From positions 1 to 64,000 of IMG/VR virus record IMGVR_UViG_3300018080_000112: a DNA stretch of 64,000 nucleotides; one strand, written 5' to 3'. Shown one piece after another: positions 1 through 8,374 of the stretch. The notes beneath the pieces were generated by a model, which ran no database searches, was not told the DNA's origin, and saw only the letters and a list, made by a program, of their open reading frames with translations. How positions within the stretch are numbered: the stretch's first letter is position 1; each line of letters starts with the position of its first letter. The position numbers and the translations under genes are program-made. This DNA comes from a virus.

Positions 1-498
1 GCTACTATCCGCCTGCGCCTCGATGAAGTTCGGATATAAAAAGGTCTTTGTCGCCTTCTCTCCACATACCATACAGACAGCGTTCAACTTCAAAATCTTG
101 TCGGCTCGCGCCAGCAAGAACGGCATAGGTCCAAAGGGTTTCCCGCGATAATCCTGGTCAAGACCCGCAACAATGACCTGGATTCCCTGATTCGCCCACA
201 TCTCCACAGCGGACACAATCTTTGTGTCGAAAAACTGGACCTCATCGATCCCAATGACGTTTGTGTCTTCTGTGATGTGCTGTTCCATCTGGGATATGGC
301 GTTTACTCGAATGGAAGGAAAGGTTTGCTTCTGGTGTGTGACGATCTTGTCGTCTGCGCTGTACCGGTCATCTGCAGAGTGTTTGAAAGCGACCACTTTC
401 AGCTTTGCAATCACGGCTCTCCGTAGCCGCCGAATCAACTCCTCTGATTTCCCGCAAAACATAGGACCGCAAGAAACGACTAGACCGCACTTTGACAT
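1..498 (-). CDS. tdk: thymidine kinase (C-terminus outside window)
   Basis: Phosphorylates thymidine to dTMP with ATP in the cytoplasm, feeding dTTP synthesis. Translating the minus strand from the ATG at 498 gives a type II thymidine kinase: Walker A GPMFCGKS near residue 12, Walker B IGIDEVQFF near residue 80, and the start of the zinc-binding region, CMVCGEKATK, near residue 148. About 166 residues are visible and the rest runs off the window. The P-loop has Cys where many homologues have Ser. Family assignment is secure. It fits with the dCTP deaminase and HD nucleotidase found further along. Confidence 0.93.
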   Translation of the reverse strand, partial: MSKCGLVVSCGPMFCGKSEELIRRLRRAVIAKLKVVAFKHSADDRYSADDKIVTHQKQTFPSIRVNAISQMEQHITEDTNVIGIDEVQFFDTKIVSAVEMWANQGIQVIVAGLDQDYRGKPFGPMPFLLARADKILKLNAVCMVCGEKATKTFLYPNFIEAQADSS

Positions 499-526
499 TT
501 TTTTCCCTTTCCCCCGGACACAAAAA

Positions 527-838
527 CTACCACTCAACATCCTCAAAGGCTGTTGCTTTGTCCGGTTCCTTCTCTTGTTTGTAGATGATTTCGCCTTTGT
601 CAGTCAATCCCATGCGGACCCCTTCAGCCAACACAGCATATTGACCCTTTGGGAGAATACCACTTTCCACCCCTTCCTTCACAACTTTTTGCACATCTTT
701 CAACGCATAATCAGCGTCAAGTTCGAGGGGGTGCCACAGATTTGCGTTCTCCCCTTTCTCATACATGTGAAGCAACATGAATTCGGGTTCTACAGGTTTT
801 GTACCTTCAGGAACAGGTTTCTCTGTCAAGCTCGACAT
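527..838 (-). CDS. hypothetical acidic protein, 103 aa
   Basis: No family recognised. An N-terminal Pro/Glu-rich stretch precedes a compact region containing ALKDVQKVVKEGVESGILPKGQYAVL and a C-terminal acidic tail ending FEDVEW. AGGAGG sits 6 nt before the ATG, so the start is well supported. The start overlaps the end of the upstream gene by about 30 nt in another frame, which suggests translational coupling. Confidence 0.75.
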   Translation of the reverse strand: MSSLTEKPVPEGTKPVEPEFMLLHMYEKGENANLWHPLELDADYALKDVQKVVKEGVESGILPKGQYAVLAEGVRMGLTDKGEIIYKQEKEPDKATAFEDVEW

Positions 839-992
839 AATCGCCTCCTGTCGAAGGCTGACAAACTTGATATCGCAAATCAGAGAGATCCATTTCGCCG
901 CTCATCAAATCGAGCCAAAGCTCTTCTCTCTCTTCTTCGTTCTTCGTTATCAAGTCCAGCAACCGTTCAACTTCTTGTTTAAGATAAGCCAT
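807..992 (-). CDS. small hypothetical protein, 61 aa
   Basis: Charged helical protein starting MAYLKQEVERLLDLITKNEEER. The ATG at 992 follows GAAGGAG at about 10 nt; an earlier in-frame GTG has no such site. A class B promoter-like element lies about 50-70 bp upstream. Function unknown. Confidence 0.65.
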   Translation of the reverse strand: MAYLKQEVERLLDLITKNEEEREELWLDLMSGEMDLSDLRYQVCQPSTGGDYVELDRETCS

Positions 993-1041
993 TTTGGAAA
1001 TCACTCCTTCAAGTGGGTAAATAGGAAACTACTTACCAACA

Positions 1042-1065
1042 CAAGGGCATGACTTTTTTCTGACT
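1042..1065 (-). promoter_or_regulatory. class B promoter-like element
   Basis: Variant copy (AGTCAGAAAAAAGTC then ATGCCCTT) between the stop of the gene at 1077-1388 and the start at 992. See the finding on element B. Confidence 0.5.
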
Positions 1066-1076
1066 GATCTTACAAT

Positions 1077-1388
1077 TCAAATATCAGATGCCTCTCTTTG
1101 CGTCTTGTAGTAATTTTGACGCTCCCGGACCTCTTCTTTTGTGGCTCGCTCCCAACAGTCAACCACGGTCCATCCATGACTCCATGTTCCGTCATCCATT
1201 TCGACCTTGACCTTGTTTCCTGGTTTTGCAAACTTTTCTTTAACCCACGTGGTCAAGAAATACCAACCCCCTTTGTCAATGTTCTGTTTCTTCAGGCGAC
1301 ACTGAAAATAATATTCTGTCTTTCCAGGCATTTTCATCTCCCAAATACCGTCACCATGTACCTTCAAACAACATATCTTCCCACTCAT
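1077..1388 (-). CDS. hypothetical protein, 103 aa
   Basis: Unrecognised soluble protein, rich in Trp, Lys and Cys; the middle reads WYFLTTWVKEKFAKPGNKVKVEMDDGTW, compatible with a small beta-barrel. The first ATG with good context begins MSGKICCLKVHGDG and lies inside the last 38 nt of the upstream gene. There is no strong Shine-Dalgarno, so the start is uncertain. Confidence 0.6.
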   Translation of the reverse strand: MSGKICCLKVHGDGIWEMKMPGKTEYYFQCRLKKQNIDKGGWYFLTTWVKEKFAKPGNKVKVEMDDGTWSHGWTVVDCWERATKEEVRERQNYYKTQREASDI

Positions 1389-2058
1389 CACGTACAGCTT
1401 GCAAGATGGGATGGTCAAGAGCCTTTCCTTCTAACTCTGCAACAAGGTCACCAATCCGGGCGGTCAATGTGGCGTAATGCTCCGCAAAACAATACATCTC
1501 ACCAATCAACGGTGTTGTTCTTTCCGGTCTCAAACCACGACAAGAGGTTCGAACATGATTGCACACATTTTGAATTGTACCGCGTAACCGCGTGCGATAG
1601 CCTCCAAGCTCCTGGAAAGCTCTCGTTGCATACCTGGTGCTGTATCTCATTCGGTCACCCCGTATCGGGTCCGGGCGTAGCTCTACAGGCAAATGTCTAT
1701 CCAGCCGATGGTGGTTCAATGGGCGACCGTACTGAAAACACGCAGAATAGTTCTCGTGAAACTCTGCAACAATGGACTCTTCGTCTTGTGTTGTGGTTCT
1801 GCATGACGAGTCATGATATTCGAGAACAAGACGAGCCATCGACATGTATTCTGTAGGGAGACCGCGACCACGCTCGAACTCTCGCTCATAGCAATCCTCC
1901 AGGACCCCATATAGAAACAGAGCCAGCATCTCCTTCGACACGTACTCTGAATTGATTACGTGGTTGAACTCCATCTCCATCCGATGAGAGGACCCCTTAA
2001 TCGCCTTTTGGAGTCTCTGGTGCATCTTCCGGAGTACTTGAAGCTTTTTGTCGCTCAT
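1351..2058 (-). CDS. hypothetical protein, 235 aa
   Basis: Unrecognised. Charged and largely helical, with an Arg-rich middle (about residues 105-165) and acidic ends. The start overlaps the end of the upstream gene by about 60 nt and has GAGG just before the ATG. No motif that would suggest an activity was found. Confidence 0.7.
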   Translation of the reverse strand: MSDKKLQVLRKMHQRLQKAIKGSSHRMEMEFNHVINSEYVSKEMLALFLYGVLEDCYEREFERGRGLPTEYMSMARLVLEYHDSSCRTTTQDEESIVAEFHENYSACFQYGRPLNHHRLDRHLPVELRPDPIRGDRMRYSTRYATRAFQELGGYRTRLRGTIQNVCNHVRTSCRGLRPERTTPLIGEMYCFAEHYATLTARIGDLVAELEGKALDHPILQAVRDEWEDMLFEGTW

Positions 2059-3061
2059 CCTCTTCCTCTGTGCGTTTTATGACGTGCTCACAGACCGTGG
2101 CAATATCTTGCACCGTCACCTGTTCCATCGCCCGTTCCATCTTGTCATGCATTGACTCGACCGGTTTCATCAACAGGTGCTGGTCAACAGCATTTGAAAG
2201 ATGATCGAGAGGTGTCTCTTGTTTCTTCTTCCACCCACCAACATAAACATGATCGAAGATGGCTTTTTGGAGACCCGCCAAACGGTCACGAGCTTGAACC
2301 CGTTCGTGTTTGTTTGCGCCAGAGAACGTCACAATGTCATCCATATCCTTGAGCGCCTGTTCAATACAGAACGCCAAGAACATCGCGGAGTCACCACGGA
2401 GGAAAAAACCAGGCCAATCCTTCTTGAACTCCAGCGCACCCGTCTCGACTCGCGGATGAATCTCAAAAGGCAACCGGCGCACATTTTGGACCGCAATCCT
2501 GTCTTTCCACTCCTGGCTGATCTCTTGCTTGAACTCCGGCTTCTTTTCTGCGCGAACATAGTCCACCTCTGAGAGTTCCGCGTCCACAACTCCCATACAA
2601 GTTTCGCAGTAATAGAACACCACAGATGCGTGTGTGTCGAAACAATCACAGCCGCTCTCTGTCTCCTCAATGACACCAGAAACATATGGCTCTTGATTCG
2701 CTACAATCTCCGTAATCAACGCAGAACACAACGCAGTACGACCACCACAAGCCGGACAAATCACGGAACTGTTCTCATGATCCACAATCTGCGGAGGCAT
2801 TGGGGCGGCTCGCTCTTCCTCTTCTAACAACGCCGCTCTTTGGACCTCGCGTGCTTGTTCAATCTCTTCTGGCGTGAACTTGCGAGCGTAGCCCAATCCG
2901 TCCAGTTCTTCGTTTGTGGGGTCAGAACCTGCATTTTCCTTTGTAGGTCTCTCATAACAAGAGTCATCCACAAGTTTCATCTCTCCCTCACTTATTACGG
3001 GAGGATGATCCATACAAGGGTTAGGACCTAACTCTTTCTCTTTCTTCTTCCCGTCGCTCAT
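1997..3061 (-). CDS. zinc-cluster hypothetical protein, 354 aa
   Basis: Unrecognised. A Lys/Glu-rich N-terminus is followed by CPACGG (about residue 103), a second Cys cluster with GCDCFD and YYCETCMG (about 133-158), then a helical C-terminal half. The Cys spacing suggests a zinc ribbon. The ATG at 3061 follows AAGGAAAG and avoids overlapping iscB; the open frame runs 24 codons further upstream. A class C palindrome is inside the coding sequence at 3020. Confidence 0.72.
   Translation of the reverse strand: MSDGKKKEKELGPNPCMDHPPVISEGEMKLVDDSCYERPTKENAGSDPTNEELDGLGYARKFTPEEIEQAREVQRAALLEEEERAAPMPPQIVDHENSSVICPACGGRTALCSALITEIVANQEPYVSGVIEETESGCDCFDTHASVVFYYCETCMGVVDAELSEVDYVRAEKKPEFKQEISQEWKDRIAVQNVRRLPFEIHPRVETGALEFKKDWPGFFLRGDSAMFLAFCIEQALKDMDDIVTFSGANKHERVQARDRLAGLQKAIFDHVYVGGWKKKQETPLDHLSNAVDQHLLMKPVESMHDKMERAMEQVTVQDIATVCEHVIKRTEEEDERQKASSTPEDAPETPKGD
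3020..3032. promoter_or_regulatory. class C palindrome inside coding sequence
   Basis: Perfect GTTAGGACCTAAC. Unlike most copies it is inside an open frame, 40 bp downstream of the chosen start. Confidence 0.5.
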
Positions 3062-3071
3062 CTTCTTTCCT

Positions 3072-4409
3072 TTAGCCGGTTTTCTTGGGCATTTTGATTT
3101 TAAATGGTTGGTCACTGTACTCATACCCGTCATTCTTCTGGAGTGTTTTCAGATAGCGCGGATGGAAACCATCGACCGCTTTTCCATTGAGAGAACCAGA
3201 AACAGGTTTCAACATGAAAGATGGTTTTTGGCGAATCGTGATGCGACCTCGCCAGATTCCCTTCTTCGTTCCTTTCGTTACATCAGCTTTTACAAAGTCA
3301 CCCGTTTTGAACCCCTGACAAGCCTTGTTTCGAGTACGGTGAGCTTTCGCGAACCCGTGACTGTCTGGCTTGATCATCTTCCGGCTACCATGACCCATGC
3401 ACTTGATATACAGCGGCTTGACGCCGTTCGGTCGAAGATTATCAGGTGTGCTCGCGCCAACACAAGCGGCATCTTCCCAATGGGTCTTGCTCAGACCTCG
3501 CTTGATTCGATTGAACTTCGTGCGACCGCCAGACCCGCTTTCGAGAGGTAACCCGGTATCTTTTAGATGATTGAACAGACACCAGCGTGTTGAGTTGATC
3601 GCCGCCGCATCTCGCAAAGGAGCCTTCGCCTGTTTCAAGATCTTTTTGAGAAGGTCTGGTTTCTTTTTCAAGAACACTTTGATGTCCTTGTCACTCTTCC
3701 TCTTGTTACAAGGCGCACAGGAGAGCGTCAGATTCGAGATGCGATTGGTTCCACCCTTTGCCTTCGGTTGAATGTGTTCGACCTGTAAAGGGCGGTCTTC
3801 TTTCCCACAGTAGACACATTTGCGACCCCACTTCTCCAGGAGGTATTCTTTGACCTCGTACCCGTGGAGTTCGCCTTGCTGATATTCGACACCTTCGATC
3901 TCTGGGTTCTCCATCTTCTGGAAATCGAAGCTTACCAGTTCCATGCTGATTGCACCAACCGGAGCATACTTCATCAGCCGTCGTACCCACGTCATCGTGG
4001 TGAGGACCCGGTGCATCAAAGAAGGAGCCAGCCATCCTTTTGGTTTGGGTCTGTGTCGCCAGCGAGCCGGACGATACCTGGTCTTGCGAGCACGGCGATT
4101 CCGACGAACATCGCGGCGCTTTTTCATCTTGTCGGTGATTTGCCAGCCGCGATGATACAGAACAGCCGCCCAAACGATCTCACCGGTTTTGTCATCTAAC
4201 AGAACAATTCCGGTCTGTTTGCTACCGGGGTCAATTTTAATCCGAAGTGCCGGTGGTGTCTTTTCCTTGACTTCCTTTTTCATGATGATAGTAAAGGGGT
4301 AATAGCGCAACACCGCCGCCTTCCCGTCAGCCAGCAACTTCCTTCCTCTGCTTGGATGGCACGGATAAAGCGGGTTGCGCTCTGCATCTACGACAAAAAC
4401 TCGACTCAT
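3072..4409 (-). CDS. iscB: IscB-family RNA-guided HNH/RuvC nuclease
   Basis: IscB is the ancestor of Cas9: an omega-RNA-guided DNA nuclease of IS200/IS605-type elements. The 445-aa product has all expected parts: PLMP domain (1-43, VFVVDAERNPLYPCHPSRGR), RuvC-I with Asp60 (IKIDPGSKQTG), an Arg-rich bridge helix (98-120), RuvC-II Glu157 (ISMELVSFD), an HNH domain with C198-C201/C231-C234 and His212 (VEHIQPKAKGG), RuvC-III with HWEDAACVG (His310/Asp313), and a basic C-terminal domain. The ATG at 4409 follows AGGAGA at 8 nt. Only about 40 nt separate it from the next gene upstream, leaving no room for the usual upstream omega-RNA. All catalytic residues look intact. Confidence 0.9.
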   Translation of the reverse strand: MSRVFVVDAERNPLYPCHPSRGRKLLADGKAAVLRYYPFTIIMKKEVKEKTPPALRIKIDPGSKQTGIVLLDDKTGEIVWAAVLYHRGWQITDKMKKRRDVRRNRRARKTRYRPARWRHRPKPKGWLAPSLMHRVLTTMTWVRRLMKYAPVGAISMELVSFDFQKMENPEIEGVEYQQGELHGYEVKEYLLEKWGRKCVYCGKEDRPLQVEHIQPKAKGGTNRISNLTLSCAPCNKRKSDKDIKVFLKKKPDLLKKILKQAKAPLRDAAAINSTRWCLFNHLKDTGLPLESGSGGRTKFNRIKRGLSKTHWEDAACVGASTPDNLRPNGVKPLYIKCMGHGSRKMIKPDSHGFAKAHRTRNKACQGFKTGDFVKADVTKGTKKGIWRGRITIRQKPSFMLKPVSGSLNGKAVDGFHPRYLKTLQKNDGYEYSDQPFKIKMPKKTG

Positions 4410-4450
4410 CTCTGTGTTCTCCTGTGTGTATTTTGGACCCCGGTGTTCGC

Positions 4451-4816
4451 TTATTTCTTGTTCCACGGTTTGAATGTTGCGATGAACTCAAGAGAAGGAA
4501 ACGCCCCCTCGAAATGAAAAGCTCGGTCGTCAACAATCAAGACAGCCAGCGGTTTCTCAATGGGGAAAGAGATCTTCTCCAGTGCGGTTGTGGGTAGACC
4601 ATTGTCCAGCAACCATTTTTTCATCGCATCAATACCGCCTTCTTGTGCGTTTCTGGAAGAGAAGATACAGACCTCAAACTGGTCATCCTGACAGAGGTCC
4701 ATCAGCCATCGAATTGCTCCAGGAACCGGCGGGTCAGGAATCACGTCTGCGCCTTGCCACCGGGAGGAATACGAATGCAATACGCCATCAAAATCAACAG
4801 ATACTGTTTTCGCCAT
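4451..4816 (-). CDS. HAD-like phosphatase, 121 aa
   Basis: The N-terminus VSVDFDGVLHSYSSRW is a HAD-superfamily motif I (DxD); VCIFSSRNA resembles motif II and VLIVDDRAFHFEG motif IV. Small phage HAD proteins of this size are usually annotated as nucleotidase or polynucleotide phosphatase domains. The substrate is not evident. The ATG at 4816 has AAGGAG 6 nt before it. Confidence 0.75.
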   Translation of the reverse strand: MAKTVSVDFDGVLHSYSSRWQGADVIPDPPVPGAIRWLMDLCQDDQFEVCIFSSRNAQEGGIDAMKKWLLDNGLPTTALEKISFPIEKPLAVLIVDDRAFHFEGAFPSLEFIATFKPWNKK

Positions 4817-4850
4817 TTCTTTGATCTCCTTCATGTTGTCTCAAGTGGAA

Positions 4851-5312
4851 TCACCACTTACTTTGTTTCTCTCGCTTCTTCAGCGCTTTTGTCTTGCTGT
4901 TCTTTGTGACTTTCTTTGCTGGTCTCTCTATTTCGTTCGGTAACCCCTCCGGAAGAATCTCCTCAATAGCGGCGTCAAGAATCTCATCTGAAATAATCAC
5001 ATAGCTCGTAATATCCAGATGTAACCGCCTCATTCCCTCCAGTTCTCTGTTGTAGAACTCAATGGTCACTGGACCCTTCTTTTTCTGTATGGTGCAGATG
5101 CGCCAGCCGACCCGCTCAAATACCCGGCGGACGATATCGATAGCCCCCGAAAAAATGCGGCTTATCTCCCAATCCGTCTTGTAGACCATTTTTTCTTCGC
5201 CGTCATAGTTCTTGAGCAAATAGGCATCAATACGTTTGATCATCTCCTTCGCTTGACCCTTGGCATCATCTGAGATGTGATCAAAAGCTTCTCTGGGGGT
5301 TACAGGAACCAT
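4851..5312 (-). CDS. paralogous family member 1, 153 aa
   Basis: Unknown function. Shares with the next two genes a domain beginning PVTPREAFDHISD, a helix ending IDAYLLKNYDGE and a later segment VFERVGWRICTI. Ends KREKQSKW, the shared C-terminal octapeptide described in the findings. The ATG overlaps the stop of the upstream paralogue (TAATG), so the two are translationally coupled. Confidence 0.75.
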   Translation of the reverse strand: MVPVTPREAFDHISDDAKGQAKEMIKRIDAYLLKNYDGEEKMVYKTDWEISRIFSGAIDIVRRVFERVGWRICTIQKKKGPVTIEFYNRELEGMRRLHLDITSYVIISDEILDAAIEEILPEGLPNEIERPAKKVTKNSKTKALKKREKQSKW

Positions 5313-5671
5313 TACCACTTACTCTCGCGCTTCTTTTTGGTCGCCTTTTCTCCACTATCTTCGGGATGTTCGGGGAAGTGCTCGTTCACAATCTTCTCGA
5401 ACACAGCGTCATAACTCTGGAGTAATGCCGCTTTTGTCACTCCGTTGGTGATCTCCCAGACCACAGCGGTCCAACCAGATCGCTTATAGATGACCTCCAC
5501 AGCTTCCTTTACGCCTGCAACAGGAGCCTCTTGACCAAGTGTTATGGTTATCCGACCAGAGCCGCTGTAGTCACTCAACAGCTTCTCATCAATGAGCTTG
5601 ACGAAGCTCTTGATCTGTTGCACCGCCTTATCTGAAAAATTTGTAAACGCTTCCATTGGTGTCACTGGCAT
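5312..5671 (-). CDS. paralogous family member 2, 119 aa
   Basis: Begins MPVTPMEAFTNFSDKAVQQI and carries LIDEKLLSDYSG and IYKRSGWTAVVWE, colinear with its neighbours on both sides. Ends KKRESKW. The open frame extends upstream of 5671, but that ATG follows GGTGAGG and lies just after the stop of the upstream paralogue. Confidence 0.75.
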   Translation of the reverse strand: MPVTPMEAFTNFSDKAVQQIKSFVKLIDEKLLSDYSGSGRITITLGQEAPVAGVKEAVEVIYKRSGWTAVVWEITNGVTKAALLQSYDAVFEKIVNEHFPEHPEDSGEKATKKKRESKW

Positions 5672-5675
5672 GTCC

Positions 5676-6443
5676 TCACCATTTGCTCTGGCTCTCACGT
5701 TTCTTGAGCGCCTGTTGATGATCCACAGGTTCCTCCGGGTGCTCTCTTCCCCCCGACTTCTCGAACTCACCTTCTGGCAAATTCACCTTGAAGATCTGTT
5801 TGTCACTGACCAACTTGAACTTGTGCTTTGTATCTTTGCCAGTAGCCTCCCAGATCGCATCCTTCCAACCAGCTTCTATGTATTGTTTGATTACCTGATG
5901 GCGAGCGTACAATTTGAGCTTGCTGTACTTCTTTGGAATCTCATAAGTAATGGTGTGCTCTCCGTTGTAGTGTACCCTCAAATACTCATCAATGTTATTG
6001 ATTAGCTGTTTGATCTCTTGTTTCTCGTCATGTGACATAAATTTTGCCGCCTCTTCTGGTCCCACAGGCATCGGTAGTTCTCCTTTCTCCTCTCTTTCTA
6101 CATAAGGTAAACCAGACTCCTTTCTGAACTCCGCCGTCTCCCCTGGAGACATATGCATGTGTCTTGCTTGACCTATTTTTCCGTTACTCTTTTTCTGGAA
6201 ACCGTGGTTGATTCTTGTGTTGATGTCCAGTTTGATCACACCCACCAGCAATTCAATGTTTCCTTCTTCGTCTTTATTGGTCCGCAAGCTGGTGTACATC
6301 ATGGCTTGAACTGGCGAATGCATCTCCACTTCTTCGCCAGAAGGGAGAATCATATAAAGCAAGTCCCCAGCTACCGGGATGTAAATGCGCCTAAACTTTA
6401 CATGGACCGTATTGATCCACCTACACAAAACAAGTTCAGCCAT
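5676..6443 (-). CDS. paralogous family member 3, 255 aa
   Basis: Its C-terminal half (from PVGPEEAAKFMSHDEKQ, about residue 126) matches the two downstream genes; the N-terminal 120 residues are extra and read like a small beta-rich domain (VHVKFRRIYIPVAGDLLYMI). Ends KRESQSKW. The gene looks like a fusion from which shorter copies were duplicated, or the reverse. Function unknown. Confidence 0.72.
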   Translation of the reverse strand: MAELVLCRWINTVHVKFRRIYIPVAGDLLYMILPSGEEVEMHSPVQAMMYTSLRTNKDEEGNIELLVGVIKLDINTRINHGFQKKSNGKIGQARHMHMSPGETAEFRKESGLPYVEREEKGELPMPVGPEEAAKFMSHDEKQEIKQLINNIDEYLRVHYNGEHTITYEIPKKYSKLKLYARHQVIKQYIEAGWKDAIWEATGKDTKHKFKLVSDKQIFKVNLPEGEFEKSGGREHPEEPVDHQQALKKRESQSKW

Positions 6444-6447
6444 CGTG

Positions 6448-6888
6448 TTACTCTTCTTTTGGCTCCTCTGGTGTCAGGTAATCTTCACCTTGCGGAAACC
6501 AGAACTCTGGAATGTCCTCGATTTTCTTCTTTGCCACGACAGTCCGCCGGGACTGATAATGCACACTCACCAGTGCCCACCCGCGCCGAGAATCAGCAAA
6601 AGCATCGTGAAGTGATACCTTTCCCCCCAGAATGTCATCTTTCCGCTCTGGACTCACAGGAACATGCAAATACACATCCCGTTCCTGGTTGTGGTCAATG
6701 TGGACTGTGATGAAGACCTCTTTCATGCCATCAAGACGCGCACGACAGAAATACAATTGAGGACCGTCATACCAAACGATCATATCCGGGTCTTCTGGAT
6801 CTTTCGGAATCATCTCAAAGAACACTTTGTTTGAATCGTGGACCACTTCGTGGTTAAACATACTCACAACACCCGGTATCACGTGCAT
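6448..6888 (-). CDS. hypothetical protein, 146 aa
   Basis: Unrecognised; predicted beta-rich (VFITVHIDHNQERDVYLHVPV) with an acidic C-terminus. The ATG at 6888 follows GAGGAAG and touches the upstream stop (TGATATG), an arrangement seen elsewhere in the window. Confidence 0.7.
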   Translation of the reverse strand: MHVIPGVVSMFNHEVVHDSNKVFFEMIPKDPEDPDMIVWYDGPQLYFCRARLDGMKEVFITVHIDHNQERDVYLHVPVSPERKDDILGGKVSLHDAFADSRRGWALVSVHYQSRRTVVAKKKIEDIPEFWFPQGEDYLTPEEPKEE

Positions 6889-6889
6889 A

Positions 6890-7285
6890 TCAATCTTCCT
6901 CCGCTCGCAAAGGACGCAAGCGTCGCTCAACCCACTTGTTCATTTGTTTGATGTTAAGTTCGACCGCATCTTGCAGTTCGTAGATATCGGCGGGACAATA
7001 GGACCCGTGAACACACAAATCCAGACAAACATCCCAGAGATAGCGAACCTTGTCTCGAAAGGTCCGTTCCCCTGTGATACCCTTCAGTTCAGACAAACGA
7101 GATGTGATGGAAAAGACGAGATCTGTCGCCTCTTGTGAATCTGTAAACACACACAAACGACCATCTGAATTGGTCAATTTGGATAGGTGGTCACATCTCC
7201 TTTCCAGGTACTCCAGCACAGCGCCGTATGCGCTCCCATAGGCATAGCGACTCATCGCCTTGTTACTTCTAAGTGGACTCCCCAT
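6890..7285 (-). CDS. hypothetical protein, 131 aa
   Basis: Unrecognised helical protein with Cys-containing helices (VRYLWDVCLDLCVHG). AGGAGGAGAA lies directly before the ATG. First gene of a transcription unit: a class A promoter-like element and class D repeats lie upstream. Confidence 0.72.
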   Translation of the reverse strand: MGSPLRSNKAMSRYAYGSAYGAVLEYLERRCDHLSKLTNSDGRLCVFTDSQEATDLVFSITSRLSELKGITGERTFRDKVRYLWDVCLDLCVHGSYCPADIYELQDAVELNIKQMNKWVERRLRPLRAEED

Positions 7286-7368
7286 TTCTCCTCCTGTTTC
7301 AAGTCTGTTAACCCTTTGTCTTAGCCATCTTCAAAGCTGTTGGCTTAATGCACGTCCTTCGGCTGTAT

Positions 7369-7405
7369 CTATAGAGACACAAGTTTTGTCAAAAACGCAC
7401 CACTA
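7369..7405 (-). promoter_or_regulatory. class A promoter-like element
   Basis: AGTGGT-N4-TTTTTGACAAAA followed by TGTGTCTCTATAG on the minus strand, 85-120 bp upstream of the start at 7285. One of 12 copies. Confidence 0.6.
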
Positions 7406-7417
7406 GAAATGAAAAAT

Positions 7418-7490
7418 AAGGCTGTTGACTGAAATTCGCAGGGATGAAGAAGGCTGTTGACTAACGCTCAATGACCCGGAAGGCTGTTGC
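7418..7490 (+). repeat. class D repeats, three copies
   Basis: AAGGCTGTTGA units at 7418, 7449 and 7479 (31 and 30 bp apart) with unrelated sequence between them. The gene-free stretch 7286-7512 holds these, a degenerate copy near 7333 and the class A element. Confidence 0.7.
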
Positions 7491-7512
7491 TGTGGAATGG
7501 TATTTGTAGTTT

Positions 7513-7947
7513 TTAGTCTTCTATTTCCTCCGCCGCCATCTTTTTGACCCCCTTCATGTACTCGTTTCCGGGTTCAACGAAACCATCACGAACCAGTTGT
7601 TCGTTAACACAGACCAGTACGCCTTTTTGTCTTATCCAGACCATCGCTCGATAAATGGCGGTTGTATCTCGTTGGGTCTGAATATAGATCGTCTTGCCGT
7701 CAAGTAGACGGTAAACCGCGCCTTTTGCTTGTTCTTCCTTCTCTTGTTCTTTCTTGCTCTTGCTCTTAGCTTTCGATACTTTGATACCCCACAGCCGGAT
7801 AACCTCTTCTCGCTTTGTCTTCATGCCAAGTGACACTTCAACCTCAATAGTCTCGCAATCAATGACACGAAGAACCCGCGCTGTGTAGTGGTACATTTTG
7901 TCTGTGAACTCTTTGAGTTGAATCGTTCCCGGTTCCAATTCTTTCAT
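7513..7947 (-). CDS. SNase-like (thermonuclease fold) protein, 144 aa
   Basis: The order of strands YTARVLRVIDCETIEVEVSLG, VIRLWGI, VYRLLDGKTIYIQTQ, YRAMVWI and VCVNEQLVRDGFVEP matches the staphylococcal nuclease OB-fold. The acidic residue that follows the RLxGI motif in active nucleases is not evident (IKVSKAKSKSKKE instead), so the protein may bind nucleic acid without cutting. A highly charged insertion lies at about residues 57-75. Starts at ATG 7947. Confidence 0.7.
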   Translation of the reverse strand: MKELEPGTIQLKEFTDKMYHYTARVLRVIDCETIEVEVSLGMKTKREEVIRLWGIKVSKAKSKSKKEQEKEEQAKGAVYRLLDGKTIYIQTQRDTTAIYRAMVWIRQKGVLVCVNEQLVRDGFVEPGNEYMKGVKKMAAEEIED

Positions 7948-7967
7948 ACCCTGTGTTCTCCTATTGT

Positions 7968-8363
7968 TCAGAAATCAAATCCTACTTGTTTTGGCTTGCC
8001 TGTGTGCATCCGATGAACATAAACCTGCAATCCATAGCTCTTTGCAGTGGCGATCATGTTCATGGTTCCACGGCTCTGGTTGAACGGAACAGCAATCAAT
8101 GCGCCGCCACAAGGTTGACTGGATGCATAAACCGCCATCTCCTCATTACGCATAGGACCCGCTTGTTTTCCCCAATCCCTCCAGTTAGCTGGAAAGCGGA
8201 CCACCGGGATCTTGTTTTCCAATGCCCAACGCTCTCCCAATGAGTCTACACCAGGAGCCGCACCGGAAACAACTTTTGTGATTTCGAATTGTGAAAGAAG
8301 AATGGCGCGTTGAACAATCCAGAGATCTTTGAGGTGTCTACTTCCGGCGATGATGGTGACCAT
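7968..8363 (-). CDS. SLOG-superfamily DUF2493 (YAcAr) protein, 131 aa
   Basis: IIAGSRHLKD, VVSGAAPGVDSLGERWA, VVRFPANWRDWGKQAGPMRNEEMA and FNQSRGTMNMIATA are the hallmark motifs of the DUF2493/SLOG family, a Rossmann-like fold related to DprA and thought to bind nucleotides or nucleotide-derived ligands. Common in phages, exact role unknown. Length is typical. Confidence 0.85.
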   Translation of the reverse strand: MVTIIAGSRHLKDLWIVQRAILLSQFEITKVVSGAAPGVDSLGERWALENKIPVVRFPANWRDWGKQAGPMRNEEMAVYASSQPCGGALIAVPFNQSRGTMNMIATAKSYGLQVYVHRMHTGKPKQVGFDF

Positions 8364-8374
8364 GACGAACCCCC

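Noticed and set aside
1098-1856. 252-aa plus-strand ORF
   Set aside because: Shadow of the minus-strand genes at 1077 and 1351; no ribosome site or recognisable domain.
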